From assembly GCF_014280935.1 (NCBI RefSeq), contig NZ_JACLZI010000027.1:1-64000 (forward strand): a stretch of DNA of 64,000 nt, written 5' to 3'. Each line of letters opens with the position of its first letter. Position 1 is the first letter of the stretch. The position numbers and the translations under genes were made by a program. The stretch comes from Aquibacillus kalidii. GTDB taxonomy: Bacteria > Bacillota > Bacilli > Bacillales > Amphibacillaceae. Shown one piece after another: positions 44,418 through 54,859 of the stretch. A model generated the notes under the pieces. It made no database searches and was not told the origin of the DNA. It was given only the letters and a program-made list of their open reading frames with translations.

Positions 44418-45763
44418 ATGCTATCCCAATTTTTATTCAAAACCACTTCGTCATTTTCCACCAAGTCTGTACCTGTTTGAATCTCAATTATTTCTAACTC
44501 ATTTATTGCTCTAATTGTATGTTTAGTCCTCTTCGTAATTTCAACAACCTGACCCGGATTAATACCTTGTTTTACACCATTAACAATTATCTCTCCAGTT
44601 CCTTTAACAATGGTCCAGTTCTTACTTCGACGTTTATTATAGCTATAATTTAGATTTTTCCCACTATCTATAGTTAACTTTTTCGTGATCACTTCAATTC
44701 CATTATTATGATTGGCGTGATCTAATATTTTATAGGATCCCCATTGTGTCTCTTCATATTTCGGAATAATATTTTCCAACTTGTTAACGTATTGTTTTAT
44801 GCGTTGACTATATGTTTTATCTGACACTAGAATCCCATCAGGGCTTACTGCTACGACAACATGATTAATTCCTAATACTGCAACGGGAATATCTAATTCG
44901 TTGATAACATGGTTATCCACTGATTCCTCATTAATTATTGCTTTTCCAATTACGTTAGAAGACATTTCTTCAGTCAATGTATTCCATGTACCAAGGTCCT
45001 TCCAATAGCCTTGGTAATCAATTGCGACTATTTTTTCAGTTGATTCTACCACCTCAAAATCAAAGCTATTTTTAGGTAATTGATCATACAACTCAATAAG
45101 ACTATCGTAAGAGGTAGGGAAATTTTTTCTCTTTAATAAATTTAGAATGAAGCTTAATTTAAATGCAAAAATTCCACAATTCCATAGAGCGTTTTCTTTA
45201 ATTAGTTCTGCTGCTGTTACTTCATCTGGCTTTTCTTTAAACCTAGCAACATTCAAGTATCCTTCCTTTGTATTACTCTCCGGAACAATATACCCATATT
45301 TTGCAGAAGGGTAAGTTGGTGTTACACCCATTAGAGCTAGGTCAGCAATTGATGTATGAATCACCTTTTCTAAGTCCTTAATTCGTTCAAAGAAACGATC
45401 CTCTACATAAGGATCAACAGGTAAGATTGATATTACCTCATCTTCCCTTACATCTAGTTCCGAATATAGATAGGAACAAGCCAGAGCAATTGCTGGAAAT
45501 GTGTCTCGCCTCTCGGGCTCGATGACTAAAGGAACATCCTCTCCAAGTTGATTTTTCACTATATCAACCTGAGAATTACTTGTGGCAATAACCGTTGATT
45601 CAGCTAACTGCACTTTGTCTAATTGTGCCCAAACACGTTGTACCATTGAAATACGATTCTGGTTTTCGTCCTCCAAAATTTTAAGGAATTGCTTTGACCT
45701 TGCATCATTAGATAATGGCCAGAGACGTTTACCTGACCCACCAGAAAGTAAAATAAGTCTCAT
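44402..45763 (-). CDS. manC: Mannose-1-phosphate guanylyltransferase (locus B copy)
   Basis: 453 residues. LILLSGGSGKRLWPLSNDAR, the PVDPYVED core and FKEKPDEVT mark the GTP:mannose-1-P guanylyltransferase; the C-terminal cupin reads TWGSYK-like ETQWGSYKILDHANHNNGIE and GTGEIIVNGVKQGINPG. Relative to locus A the cupin is more diverged (SYNKRRSKNWTIV for YHYHNLRDEVWTIV), so the isomerase-type pocket may be lost here. GGTGGG lies 5 bases before ATG. It supplies GDP-mannose for locus B. Confidence 0.92.
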   Translation of the reverse strand: MRLILLSGGSGKRLWPLSNDARSKQFLKILEDENQNRISMVQRVWAQLDKVQLAESTVIATSNSQVDIVKNQLGEDVPLVIEPERRDTFPAIALACSYLYSELDVREDEVISILPVDPYVEDRFFERIKDLEKVIHTSIADLALMGVTPTYPSAKYGYIVPESNTKEGYLNVARFKEKPDEVTAAELIKENALWNCGIFAFKLSFILNLLKRKNFPTSYDSLIELYDQLPKNSFDFEVVESTEKIVAIDYQGYWKDLGTWNTLTEEMSSNVIGKAIINEESVDNHVINELDIPVAVLGINHVVVAVSPDGILVSDKTYSQRIKQYVNKLENIIPKYEETQWGSYKILDHANHNNGIEVITKKLTIDSGKNLNYSYNKRRSKNWTIVKGTGEIIVNGVKQGINPGQVVEITKRTKHTIRAINELEIIEIQTGTDLVENDEVVLNKNWDSINSTL

Positions 45764-45785
45764 CTAATCCCACCCTTACTACTAA

Positions 45786-46910
45786 TTAATTTAGTAACCT
45801 TTTGTACAACTGTTTAATTTTTTCGGATTCTATTTCCCAATTAAATGTATGTTGAATATATTCCCTTCCATTCTGACCCATTTCTTTAACCATGTTTCTA
45901 TCTTTATACAATTGAACAATGTAACTTGCTATTTCTTCTGGATTAGCTGGATTCACAAAAAAACCTGATTTTGTATTCTCCAACTTATTTCTCCATGACT
46001 CAAAATCGCTAGCTATAAAAGGTAACCCAAACATTTGATACTCAAAAATTTTATTCGGACTCGTTTGTGAGTGATCACCAACATCTAGAATTGTAATTAA
46101 ACCTATATGGGATTGAGCCATTAATTCAAAAGCATTCTTCTGTGGAAGGAACCCTTTATACTCTATCCATTTCCAACCATCAGATTTTGTTAACGCCTTA
46201 TAGTAGTCCTCATTATCGAAAGATCCTACTAACGTGAAGGTAATATTACTTCCTTTTTCCATCTCATTGGCTAGGTGTACTGCATCCACCATCTCTTTAA
46301 TACCTCTTGTTTTACTTAATGTACTTCCAACATAAATAACTCGGAAACCTTCTTGAGATGGAATGGCGCGGATAGACTTCATATTTTTAGAAACTGGTGC
46401 ATTTTCAATAATAATTGCTTTTTTACCAATACGTTTTTTAACATTTGTTTGTGTAACGATGACTGCATTAAATACCTTGCCCGCCAATTTTTCCATTTGA
46501 CTAATACTCGATGCGGCGATTTTTCTAATCGGACTTGGTATCCATTCTCTCATTAATAAACGTTTACTAAAGTCCTCATGCGTATCATATATAACCTTTT
46601 TCCCAAACATTTTTAATAAGAACCCGATTGGTAATGTATCAGGGTTATGTATGTGATATACATCCGCTTTAATTGATAACACCTTAAAGAACAACTTAAA
46701 AAGATTGATAAATCTGGAGGCCCTTTTTCTAAAGGTAGGAACCTCTACAAAGTTAATATCTAAATCTATCGTCTCATTTTTTGGATTTCTCGCATAATAA
46801 GTAACGTTAAATCCTAAAGAGAGTAGCGTAGATATTTCTTTTGTATATATTCTTACGTCATCAAACTTATGAACTGGTGCAACTACACAAACATGGCATG
46901 TTTTATCCAT
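45786..46910 (-). CDS. Family 4 glycosyltransferase
   Basis: About 374 residues from the ATG at 46910, which has AAAGGGG 8 bases upstream (an ATG 24 bases earlier would put that site inside the gene). N-terminal CHVCVVAPVHKFDDVRIYTK and YHIHNPDTLPIG form the acceptor half; the donor half has FRVIYVGSTLSKTRGIKEMV and SPNKIFEYQMFGLPFIAS in place of the usual E-x7-E stretch. Cytoplasmic, membrane-associated. It lies between manC and a GT2 gene in locus B. Substrate unknown. Confidence 0.83.
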   Translation of the reverse strand: MDKTCHVCVVAPVHKFDDVRIYTKEISTLLSLGFNVTYYARNPKNETIDLDINFVEVPTFRKRASRFINLFKLFFKVLSIKADVYHIHNPDTLPIGFLLKMFGKKVIYDTHEDFSKRLLMREWIPSPIRKIAASSISQMEKLAGKVFNAVIVTQTNVKKRIGKKAIIIENAPVSKNMKSIRAIPSQEGFRVIYVGSTLSKTRGIKEMVDAVHLANEMEKGSNITFTLVGSFDNEDYYKALTKSDGWKWIEYKGFLPQKNAFELMAQSHIGLITILDVGDHSQTSPNKIFEYQMFGLPFIASDFESWRNKLENTKSGFFVNPANPEEIASYIVQLYKDRNMVKEMGQNGREYIQHTFNWEIESEKIKQLYKRLLN

Positions 46911-46956
46911 GAAAAAATCCCCTTTAAAACACACTATTTTTTAAGTAAAACATATT

Positions 46957-47682
46957 TCATTTCAATTTTTTTATTAATGAAATCGTTGTATTATAAAAGT
47001 TAAGAGGTGGGTATTTTTTAATGATTTTTTCTCTTTCTCTATATAAATTGTCCCTTTGTGTATCACTTAAGCCACCCTCTAAATATTCGCATATTGGTAA
47101 ATCTATCTTCATAAAATGTAACTTACGTTTCATTTTTAAGCGCAAGATCATTTCAAAATCTGCTGCAATTTTATATTCAAGATCATACTTTTCTTGTTTA
47201 TGTTTGTCTGATTTAAAAAATACTGCTTGGTGACATAGCGTTTTTCTACTAAGAAATAAGTAACTTAATTTATTAGGATACCTTCTAACCTGATTATTAT
47301 AAATAATGTCTCCATAAACTACATCTGGAAGTGTATCTTGCCCCTTGGCAAAGGAAATAACTTTTTCAATGGTATCATTATTCAAAAACTCATCGCCCGA
47401 GTTCATAAAATTAACAAAACTACTAGAATCCGATACCATTGACAATCCTTTGTTCATTGCGTCATATATACCTTTGTCTGGTTCGCTAACCCAATGCGTT
47501 ATATGATCAGAGTATTCTTCAATAATTTCTGCTGTACTATCTTTCGAAGCTCCATCTACTACAATATACTCAATATTCTCATACGTTTGGGACATAATAC
47601 TCTTAATCGTCCCTTCGATTAATTCTTCGCTGTTGTAACAAACAGTAATTATACTTACCAATGGCTTTTCATTCATTTTCAT
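46957..47682 (-). CDS. Family 2 glycosyltransferase, WcaE/WcaA-like
   Basis: 241 residues. The pattern VSIITVCYNSEELIEGTIKS, VVDGASKDSTAEII and HWVSEPDKGIYDAMNKG is characteristic of the compact WcaE-type GT2 subfamily, with FMNSGDEFL in the DxD position and AADFEMILRL near the C-terminus. A single globular GT-A domain with no membrane helix. It transfers a sugar of the locus B repeat; the exact sugar is unknown. Confidence 0.85.
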   Translation of the reverse strand: MKMNEKPLVSIITVCYNSEELIEGTIKSIMSQTYENIEYIVVDGASKDSTAEIIEEYSDHITHWVSEPDKGIYDAMNKGLSMVSDSSSFVNFMNSGDEFLNNDTIEKVISFAKGQDTLPDVVYGDIIYNNQVRRYPNKLSYLFLSRKTLCHQAVFFKSDKHKQEKYDLEYKIAADFEMILRLKMKRKLHFMKIDLPICEYLEGGLSDTQRDNLYREREKIIKKYPPLNFYNTTISLIKKLK

Positions 47683-47714
47683 TATTTAATCCCATCCAAT
47701 TATGTTTAGCATGG

Positions 47715-48875
47715 TTATTCCATTGCCGCTTCAATATATTTTCTATACTTTTCCGCAATTACTGGCAGACTATACTGTCTTAATACATACTCTCTGCCTT
47801 TTCGCTTAATTTCCTGATATTTGTCTTCATCATATAATAATAATTCTATGGCGTTGGTTGTAGAAATGATATCTCTCTCATTGACTAGTATAGCTACTTC
47901 CTTTTCTCTAGCTAAATGTGTAATTCCCCCACTATTAGAAGACACAACCGGTAGTCCACTAGCCATTGCCTCCACATTAACAACTCCAAAGTATTCTTCC
48001 CATTTAGATGTTGAAACTGGGTGACCTACAAATAAATCTGCCTTCCTGTATAGTGCTGGCAGTTCGTGGTGAGGTATAGGGTCCAAAAATTCAATTTGAT
48101 CCTCTAATCCTTCATCCTTGACCATATTTTCTAAAAATTTCTTTGATTCACCTGAACCAATAATTTTAAGTTTAACATTATCATCCATTTTCATTATTGG
48201 AGCTACAGCTTCAATTATATAATGGACACCTTTTTCCATAACAAGTCTAGCTACACAGAGTATCACTTTTTCTTTAGATTGCTTCTTCTTTACTTCTGCT
48301 GGAGAAAACAAATCAGTATCTACAGGGTGCCCTAATATTACAAACTGTTTAGAGATTTGTTCTTTTGACAGCCCTAAGTCCCTGAATCTTTCAGCTGCTT
48401 TAGGTGCAGTCAACCAGATAATACTTGATTGTTCTAAAGCTTTCACAACCTGTTTTCGCTTTAGTCTCCAATTTATCGAATTGGCTTGTCCCATTAATGT
48501 TAACGAAGAATCAAAAGCCAAGGGAATATCCCAACTTCTAGATAAGACTGCAGCTTGCATACCCTGATTATATACAGTTGGATCACACCCTAGAATAAAA
48601 TCAAATTTATCCTTATATTTATTTAATATCTGTTTTTTAAATAATAATGGTTTTTTTAAAAAACTTGTTCGATTTATTACAGCTCTTGCATCGTAAGGAA
48701 TAGTTATAATATTTAATTCGGAGTCTTCAAAAGTGTCACGATCATCCATCATAATTGTAAATTCCCAACCATAATTGTTTTGTAAATACTTATAAATTAA
48801 TGCCATCGCTTCAAAAGCAGTCCCATTTGCTATTACTCCAGGACGATAAGATAGCACCTTTAATGGCTTTGTCAT
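47715..48875 (-). CDS. Family 4 glycosyltransferase
   Basis: 386 residues. N-terminal VLSYRPGVIANGTAFEAMAL; donor half with KEKVILCVARLVMEKGVHYI and a variant E-x7-E (EEYFGVVNVEAMASGLPVVS), complete. It is the intact relative of the deleted relic at 3257-3493, which shows that locus A once held a similar enzyme. AGGTGG lies 6 bases before ATG. It lies between the flippase and GT2 genes. Substrate unknown. Confidence 0.86.
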   Translation of the reverse strand: MTKPLKVLSYRPGVIANGTAFEAMALIYKYLQNNYGWEFTIMMDDRDTFEDSELNIITIPYDARAVINRTSFLKKPLLFKKQILNKYKDKFDFILGCDPTVYNQGMQAAVLSRSWDIPLAFDSSLTLMGQANSINWRLKRKQVVKALEQSSIIWLTAPKAAERFRDLGLSKEQISKQFVILGHPVDTDLFSPAEVKKKQSKEKVILCVARLVMEKGVHYIIEAVAPIMKMDDNVKLKIIGSGESKKFLENMVKDEGLEDQIEFLDPIPHHELPALYRKADLFVGHPVSTSKWEEYFGVVNVEAMASGLPVVSSNSGGITHLAREKEVAILVNERDIISTTNAIELLLYDEDKYQEIKRKGREYVLRQYSLPVIAEKYRKYIEAAME

Positions 48876-48885
48876 ATAATACCAC

Positions 48886-50226
48886 CTATTTACTAAATTT
48901 TTTTAGAATATAAAAAGTAAACAACGCTTTTGTTTGCATAATAAATATTGGCCTTACTTTAGAAAAGAAAACATGCATTAAATATGAGGCTACTGCCTGT
49001 GATATTAAAGTTGCATAGGCAGCACCAACAATACCATACTTAGGAATTAATATAGCATTAAGAACTAGGTTAATAACTGCCCCACCACTATTAGTAATAA
49101 AGGAATATTTAGTTAGGTTTTCATTAACAATGTAGGGATTCCTTGCCACGCCAAGAAAAACGAATACAGCTGACCAAATGTGTATAGACAAGACCTCTCC
49201 TGCACTGTGGTATTCTGAACCATATAGAAGACTTATTAACCAATCAGAAAGAAAAGTCATAGGTAATGCTATAAGAACTGCAGATAAGACAACTACTCTA
49301 TATAGAAGTAAATTATAATAATTATATGCATCCTTGTTTTGACTATTTTTAGCGTTTGTTAAGTATGGTGCAACTGTTGTAACTAGAACAGTTGGAATAA
49401 TATACCATGACTCTGACAATCTTAATGCAGCAGTGTATTGTCCGACTGCACTATCACCCAGAATTTGCCGAAGCATTATTTGGTCTGTTTTCATATAAAT
49501 TGTGATTACTAAACCAGAGAATATTAATGGCCAGCTATCTTTTAAAAGTGAGATAGCCGTAATTTTACTATAAGACCACGCCTGAATATCCCCTGATTTT
49601 TTATACCAAATCACCAAAAATAGTGCGATTAAAATCATTTCTAACATAGTGACAATTGCAAAGAATGCCAAAGGTTGATTTAATACAATTCCCAAAATTT
49701 TTAATAGCGAAGTAAAGATGAAGGCAAAACCTCTAGAATAGGCAACATATTTAGAAATTACCTGTGATTGAAACCAAAAGTCAACTACATCTAAAGATTT
49801 AAATATCATACCGAAAGAAATTATCCCAATTAACCAGACTGTTACTTTCTCATCACTATGAACTATTAATCCTAGGGTAACAGATATAATAGCTACTGCA
49901 ATTCCGCCTACTAATTTAAGTAGGAAGGCCGTCCCTAATATCTCATCCTTCTTTTCAGGAGAGCGTACTACATTCCTTACAACTATACCGTCTAATCCTA
50001 GAGTAGCAAACGACGAGAATATTAATACAAAAGCCTGAGCATATCCTAATAATCCATAGTCATCTGGACCTAAATATCTAGCTACCCAAATACCAACAAA
50101 CAGCCCTACAATCATCCGTAGAACTCGTTCTAAAAACAGCCAACTCGTATTTGAAAGTATTTTTTTAAATGTTTGGTTAGAACTTAGTCTGTTTAATACC
50201 CTATAAAGGGAATTTTTTATATTCAT
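48886..50226 (-). CDS. Wzx-type oligosaccharide flippase (locus B)
   Basis: 446 residues, 12 or more membrane helices. The N-terminus SWLFLERVLRMIVGLFVGIW and ARYLGPDDYGLLGYAQAF matches MOP-superfamily polysaccharide exporters. It is only distantly like the locus A flippase, so the two loci probably export different repeat units. It ends 11 bases before the next gene downstream and thus belongs to one operon with it. The ribosome site is weak (GTAGG). Confidence 0.88.
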   Translation of the reverse strand: MNIKNSLYRVLNRLSSNQTFKKILSNTSWLFLERVLRMIVGLFVGIWVARYLGPDDYGLLGYAQAFVLIFSSFATLGLDGIVVRNVVRSPEKKDEILGTAFLLKLVGGIAVAIISVTLGLIVHSDEKVTVWLIGIISFGMIFKSLDVVDFWFQSQVISKYVAYSRGFAFIFTSLLKILGIVLNQPLAFFAIVTMLEMILIALFLVIWYKKSGDIQAWSYSKITAISLLKDSWPLIFSGLVITIYMKTDQIMLRQILGDSAVGQYTAALRLSESWYIIPTVLVTTVAPYLTNAKNSQNKDAYNYYNLLLYRVVVLSAVLIALPMTFLSDWLISLLYGSEYHSAGEVLSIHIWSAVFVFLGVARNPYIVNENLTKYSFITNSGGAVINLVLNAILIPKYGIVGAAYATLISQAVASYLMHVFFSKVRPIFIMQTKALFTFYILKKFSK

Positions 50227-50356
50227 TAAGATCAGCCTACTTATTATAGTATTATTACAGATTTTTATTTCTTGAATCTAGAAATTCACTGAAACTTTTT
50301 ATTTTAATTTTTAATAGAATTTTCATGAAATATCCTAGAAAATAACTTTACTACCT

Positions 50357-51130
50357 TTATAGATACGTTTTTATAACAGCCCTTATAGCATAATTTGTAA
50401 AATACCACGAAGACTTAATAATCCCTAAACCCTCTATATTGCGATAAACAAACCAATTCTTCTTAGCAGCTTTTATTTTGTTACTTGATATAGAACCCGG
50501 AACAATTCTATATTGTGATAGTGATAGTTTTAAACCATATGCATTTATCCCTGCTTTTAATATTTTTAACCAAAGAGCAAAATCCTGTCGGGTCTTTATA
50601 TTTGGCATCTTACAATCTTTAATTTTATCCCTATCTAGGATAACAGTTAAACATCCAATAGCCCCAGGACTCTTTAACAAATGTGTATAATCTACCTCTT
50701 TAACAGCGTGAACTGACTTACTGGTAAAATTGCCTGCAACATCCATAATTTCATAGCTTGTAAATGTAAAAGCATAGTCATTTGTTTGCATGAATTTTAT
50801 CTGTTCACTTAGTTTATTTGGTTTCCATATGTCATCAGAATCTAAAAAGGCAATATATCTTCCTTTTGCTTTAGAAATAGCAGTATTTCTTGCAACCGCA
50901 GCTCCACTATTATTTTCTAATTTGATTAAATGAATTCTACCGTCTTTTTTACTGTACTTTTCAACGATTTTAACTGTATCGTCGCTTGAGCAATCATCTA
51001 CTATGATCATTTCCCAATTACTGTACGATTGATTCAAAACACTTTTTATAGTTTCTCCTATAAATCTTGCTGAATTATAGGAAGGAGTTATTATTGTTAC
51101 TAGCGATTCTTGACTATCCGAAATACTCAT
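50357..51130 (-). CDS. Family 2 glycosyltransferase
   Basis: About 257 residues. VTIITPSYNSARFIGETIKS, VDDCSSDDTVKIV, FLDSDDIWKPNK and RQDFALWLKIL (catalytic-base region) are all typical of capsule GT2 enzymes such as those transferring galactose or GalNAc. I start at the ATG at 51130, with AAGGAGA 6 bases upstream; one 6 bases earlier is too close to that site. It is divergent from the wzy gene next door. Confidence 0.85.
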   Translation of the reverse strand: MSISDSQESLVTIITPSYNSARFIGETIKSVLNQSYSNWEMIIVDDCSSDDTVKIVEKYSKKDGRIHLIKLENNSGAAVARNTAISKAKGRYIAFLDSDDIWKPNKLSEQIKFMQTNDYAFTFTSYEIMDVAGNFTSKSVHAVKEVDYTHLLKSPGAIGCLTVILDRDKIKDCKMPNIKTRQDFALWLKILKAGINAYGLKLSLSQYRIVPGSISSNKIKAAKKNWFVYRNIEGLGIIKSSWYFTNYAIRAVIKTYL

Positions 51131-51294
51131 AATCATTCTCCTTCAAATTTGCTATAGTTTAATTTTATATTTTTATGTTATTATTTTTCAGTGAGACAAT
51201 AATAACATGTGTACATTTTTACCCTTAATATTGTCTGAATAGATATTTTATGTCAAGATATGATTATTGTAATAAAAGGAAAGGATTGTTTTCT

Positions 51295-52719
51295 ATGCCG
51301 TTCACCCATATAAAGAATAGCACAATAATTAACATACTAATTATAATACTACTATTCGCCCCAGCACCTGGTATTTTATTCGGTAGTGTAAGTATAAAAT
51401 TAATCGATCTAATGGTGTTAGGATTAAGTTACTTGGTGTTATTTTACTTATATATAGTTAGTCGCAAAGAGTATCATAGCCCAAATATACTATTTTCAAA
51501 AGATAAAGTTTTGTTATTTTTTGGAAGTGCATCAATTAGTGTCATTCTATCTACTGTCTATGGTAGTTTCGCTTTCAAAGAAGAAACTTCCCTAACCGAT
51601 GTTTATGAACTGTATCGCTACTTCTACTATGCTTCATTCTATTTAATTGCGGTTTATTTTGTTAAAGATGTAAAATCACTACTTAAATGTTTTATTATTT
51701 CAGTTTTTGTTGTTGAATTATTTGGGGTTCTACAATTTTATAATCTTTTTAATATCAATAATAATCTTGGGTTGCTATATACTCAAAATGAAAGTTTTCA
51801 TCATATGATTCAAAATCAGCATCGTATTACTAGTACATTTAAAAATCCCAATTTATATGGTTCATTTTTGATAATTGTTATTAGTCTAACGTTATCTTTG
51901 ATCGTTCTATTGAAAGAGAAAAGCAGAAGTCTAACTCTTTTATTATTTGCATTGCTTACATTAACATTACTTAATGTGTTTTTATCAACCTCAAGAACAA
52001 CAATTATTACTTCATTTGGATTAATTTGTTATTCCGTATTTATGTTTCTGGTTACAAGAAAGGACACTTTCAAAGGATTGTTAACAAAATATATAATAAT
52101 TTTTTGTGTATTTGTACTTCTTGCGGTATCCTTTGTCCCAAGTATTCCATATTTAAGTACAGCTGCAAATAGTATTGTGTCAACTTTTGAAAAATACACT
52201 CAAAGTGAAGATTCAGCAAACAATAATAAAAATAGAAAAACAAAAGATGAAAAAGACAATTCCTCAGATACAGAGAGTGATGAGGAAGAAAATACTGTTA
52301 ATAAAGTAAAAGAGTCATTAGAAACGGTTGACAGTTTTAATAATAGATATGGAGCATGGGAAGTTAATTTGAACTACTTTGAAAAATCACCAATTATTGG
52401 AGCAGGTCCCATGAAGAATGGTTATCCCCTTGCAGATAATGCTTATATTTATTTATTAGCTAGATATGGTGTAGTAGGCTTTTTGATATATATTTCCTTT
52501 ATACTGATCATTTATATAAAAACTTTGATCACAATTTTCAAAAAAAATAGAAGTACAGTAGAATTAGTTACTTCAAGTACTGTAAATATTATATTGGTAG
52601 CCTACCTAGTTATTGGTTTTGTATCTGAAGTGTGGCTTAATATTCAATCAATGATATTTTTATTCATACTATTAGGCATACTGAATAACAAAAAGGTACA
52701 CCAACATTTCAAACTATAA
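51295..52719 (+). CDS. Wzy-type polymerase / O-antigen ligase family (locus B), on the opposite strand
   Basis: About 474 residues with about 11 helices. Family sequence FKNPNLYGSFL, STSRTT and the C-terminal IIGAGPMKNGYPLADNAYIY identify the Wzy/O-antigen-ligase group. A charged, low-complexity loop (about residues 305-345, rich in N, K, D and E) replaces the usual external loop content. It is the only polymer gene on the plus strand within a minus-strand locus. I choose ATG 51295 (AAAGG upstream); an ATG at 51250 has no ribosome site. It ends at a shared hairpin with galU. Confidence 0.82.
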   Translation: MPFTHIKNSTIINILIIILLFAPAPGILFGSVSIKLIDLMVLGLSYLVLFYLYIVSRKEYHSPNILFSKDKVLLFFGSASISVILSTVYGSFAFKEETSLTDVYELYRYFYYASFYLIAVYFVKDVKSLLKCFIISVFVVELFGVLQFYNLFNINNNLGLLYTQNESFHHMIQNQHRITSTFKNPNLYGSFLIIVISLTLSLIVLLKEKSRSLTLLLFALLTLTLLNVFLSTSRTTIITSFGLICYSVFMFLVTRKDTFKGLLTKYIIIFCVFVLLAVSFVPSIPYLSTAANSIVSTFEKYTQSEDSANNNKNRKTKDEKDNSSDTESDEEENTVNKVKESLETVDSFNNRYGAWEVNLNYFEKSPIIGAGPMKNGYPLADNAYIYLLARYGVVGFLIYISFILIIYIKTLITIFKKNRSTVELVTSSTVNIILVAYLVIGFVSEVWLNIQSMIFLFILLGILNNKKVHQHFKL

Positions 52720-52729
52720 TAATTTTAGA

Positions 52730-52775
52730 AGAAGCTACATTCCATTTTAGATTGAATGGAATGTAGCTTCTTTTT
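52730..52775. terminator. Bidirectional terminator between wzy and galU
   Basis: Perfect 16-bp stem GAAGCTACATTCCATT / AATGGAATGTAGCTTC with an 8-base loop and TTTTTAA on the plus side (CTAAAATT on the minus side). It ends both convergent genes. Confidence 0.85.
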
Positions 52776-52786
52776 AACAGGTATTG

Positions 52787-53659
52787 TTAAAACTGTTTTT
52801 CTTTCAAAAACTCTATTAGTTCTTCTTTTAAGTCCTCTCGCTGAAGTGCAAAATCGACAGTGGCCTTTATGAAACCAAGCTTATTACCAATATCATATCT
52901 TTTACCAGTAAAGTTGTAAGCATACACATTTTGACTTTCATTAAGCTTTTCTATTGCATCCGTTAATTGTATCTCTCCACCTTTTCCAGGCTCTAATTTC
53001 TCTAAAATATTAAATATTTCTGGAGTTAAAATATATCTTCCCATGACTGCATAATTTGATGGAGCTTCTTCCTTTGATGGCTTCTCTACTAAAGATTTAA
53101 CCTTAATAGTATTATTGACAATCTCAAATTTTTCATCTGGTGCAATTACACCATAACTTGATACCAAATCTTCTGGAACCTGCTGAACACCTACTACTGA
53201 TGCTTCTTTTTGGTTATAAATTTTTATTAACTGCTCTAAACAAGGTTCATCAGATTGAACAATATCATCACCCAACAAAACAGCAAATGGCTCATTTCCA
53301 ATAAATCGGTTGGCACAATAAATGGCATGCCCTAACCCCTTGGGCTCTTTTTGTCGTATGTAGTGAATATTGGCTAGTGAAGAGATTTGTTTAACTTCAC
53401 TAAGAATATCTGCTTTTTCCTTCTTCGCTAATGTCTCTTCTAGCTCATAAGAAGTGTCAAAATGATCTTCTATAGCTCTTTTCCCTCTTCCTGAAACAAT
53501 AATGATATCTTCTATTCCAGATGCAACAGCTTCCTCAACTATATATTGTATCGTTGGCTTATCCACTATGGGTAACATCTCTTTTGGCTGAGCCTTAGTG
53601 GCTGGTAAAAATCTTGTGCCTAAACCAGCAGCGGGAATTATCGCCTTTCTAATATTCAT
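52787..53659 (-). CDS. galU: UTP-glucose-1-phosphate uridylyltransferase (locus B copy)
   Basis: 290 residues. [49 protein letters not shown] and [11 protein letters not shown] are intact. Close to the locus A copy in its first half but more diverged towards the C-terminus, so the two are not recent duplicates. AAGGAG lies 8-9 bases before ATG. It forms UDP-glucose for locus B and perhaps for teichoic acids. Confidence 0.94.
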   Translation of the reverse strand: MNIRKAIIPAAGLGTRFLPATKAQPKEMLPIVDKPTIQYIVEEAVASGIEDIIIVSGRGKRAIEDHFDTSYELEETLAKKEKADILSEVKQISSLANIHYIRQKEPKGLGHAIYCANRFIGNEPFAVLLGDDIVQSDEPCLEQLIKIYNQKEASVVGVQQVPEDLVSSYGVIAPDEKFEIVNNTIKVKSLVEKPSKEEAPSNYAVMGRYILTPEIFNILEKLEPGKGGEIQLTDAIEKLNESQNVYAYNFTGKRYDIGNKLGFIKATVDFALQREDLKEELIEFLKEKQF

Positions 53660-53808
53660 AAAATTACTCTCCTTATATCGAAAATATATTTATGCATTTA
53701 ATGTTGTTAAAATATTTTCAGTAAATCCTTAGCGACAATATTTTATCATACACTTTAGTTTACTTACAATTATATGAAGATCAACCACTTTAATATTTCG
53801 ACAAATTG

Positions 53809-53837
53809 TTTTCAGGAAATAGTTTATAGTGTATAAT
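53809..53837 (+). promoter_or_regulatory. Predicted promoter of the LCP gene
   Basis: TTTTCA at 53809-53814 and an exact TATAAT at 53832-53837, 17 bases apart; the GTG start follows 53 bases later. The 230-base interval is shared with the divergent galU gene. Confidence 0.6.
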
Positions 53838-53890
53838 ACTTTTTTAGAGGATTTTGCATCAATTTTCTGAAAATAAGGGGATATTTAATT

Positions 53891-54856
53891 GTGAAACGAA
53901 AAGAATTAAAAAAGAAGATTAAGCGAAAAGGCTTACTTAAAAAAGTCATTATTTCTTTTTTTCTATTAGTTGTCATACTGCTTGGGGGCGGAGGATACCT
54001 ATATTTCCAAGCATATAAAGCTACAAGTGCATCTTTTGATGACCTTGGTGGAAGAGAAAAGTCTGATTTAAGAGTTGAAACAGTGTCGATTGATAAAGAT
54101 CCTATTTCTGTCTTGCTTCTTGGAATTGAAGATTATTCTTCTGGTGGAAGTAACGGAAGATCGGATTCCATTATAGTTTTAACATTTAACCAAGAACAAA
54201 AGTCTCTAAAAATGTTGAGTATACCACGAGACTCTTTCGTAACGATTGCGGGTAGAGGAATAGAAGATAAGATAAACCATTCCTACGCATTTGGTGGACC
54301 GGAAATGACAATCGAGACCGTTGAAGATTTATTAAATATCCCTATCGATTATTATGCCACAGTTAACTTTGAAGGATTCAAAAATGTGGTAGACATAGTT
54401 GGAGGTGTAACTGTAGATGTTCCTTTTGATTTCTCAGAAGACAGTGATGACCATACAGGGAAGTTGTATTATACCGAAGGAGAAATGCTTTTAAACGGTA
54501 AAGAGGCACTTGGCTATGCTAGAATGAGAAAACAAGATCCTCTTGGCGATATTGGCAGAGGGGACCGGCAAAAACAAGTAGTAAAAGCAGTTATTGATAA
54601 GCTAACATCCGCTAGCACTGTATTTAAAATTGATGACCTTTCTGATGAATATGGTGAAAATGTGATTTCTAACATGAAACTAAAAGAAATTTTCAACTTC
54701 TATAAAGAATATAAGGATTTTAATACGTCAAATATTGAACAACTAAAAATTGAGGGTTCAAATGGCAATATAGATGGAATTTACTACTATATGCTTGACG
54801 AACAATCTTTAACCAATATTAGTAATACATTAAGAGAACATCTTGAATTACCATAA
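53891..54856 (+). CDS. LytR-CpsA-Psr (LCP) family wall-polymer ligase
   Basis: 321 residues. One N-terminal membrane helix (residues about 18-40, KVIISFFLLVVILLGGGGYL) after a lysine-rich tail, then the external LCP domain: DPISVLLLGIEDY, RSDSIIVLTFN, MLSIPRDSFV, KINHSYAFGGPEM, DYYATVNFEGF, and ALGYARMRKQDPLGDIGRGDRQKQ. The invariant arginines and aspartates of the pyrophosphoryl-transferase site are all present. LCP proteins attach undecaprenyl-linked polymers to peptidoglycan, which suggests that the locus B polymer is wall-anchored. Start is GTG at 53891 with AGGGG just upstream. Confidence 0.93.
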   Translation: MKRKELKKKIKRKGLLKKVIISFFLLVVILLGGGGYLYFQAYKATSASFDDLGGREKSDLRVETVSIDKDPISVLLLGIEDYSSGGSNGRSDSIIVLTFNQEQKSLKMLSIPRDSFVTIAGRGIEDKINHSYAFGGPEMTIETVEDLLNIPIDYYATVNFEGFKNVVDIVGGVTVDVPFDFSEDSDDHTGKLYYTEGEMLLNGKEALGYARMRKQDPLGDIGRGDRQKQVVKAVIDKLTSASTVFKIDDLSDEYGENVISNMKLKEIFNFYKEYKDFNTSNIEQLKIEGSNGNIDGIYYYMLDEQSLTNISNTLREHLELP

Positions 54857-54859
54857 ATC

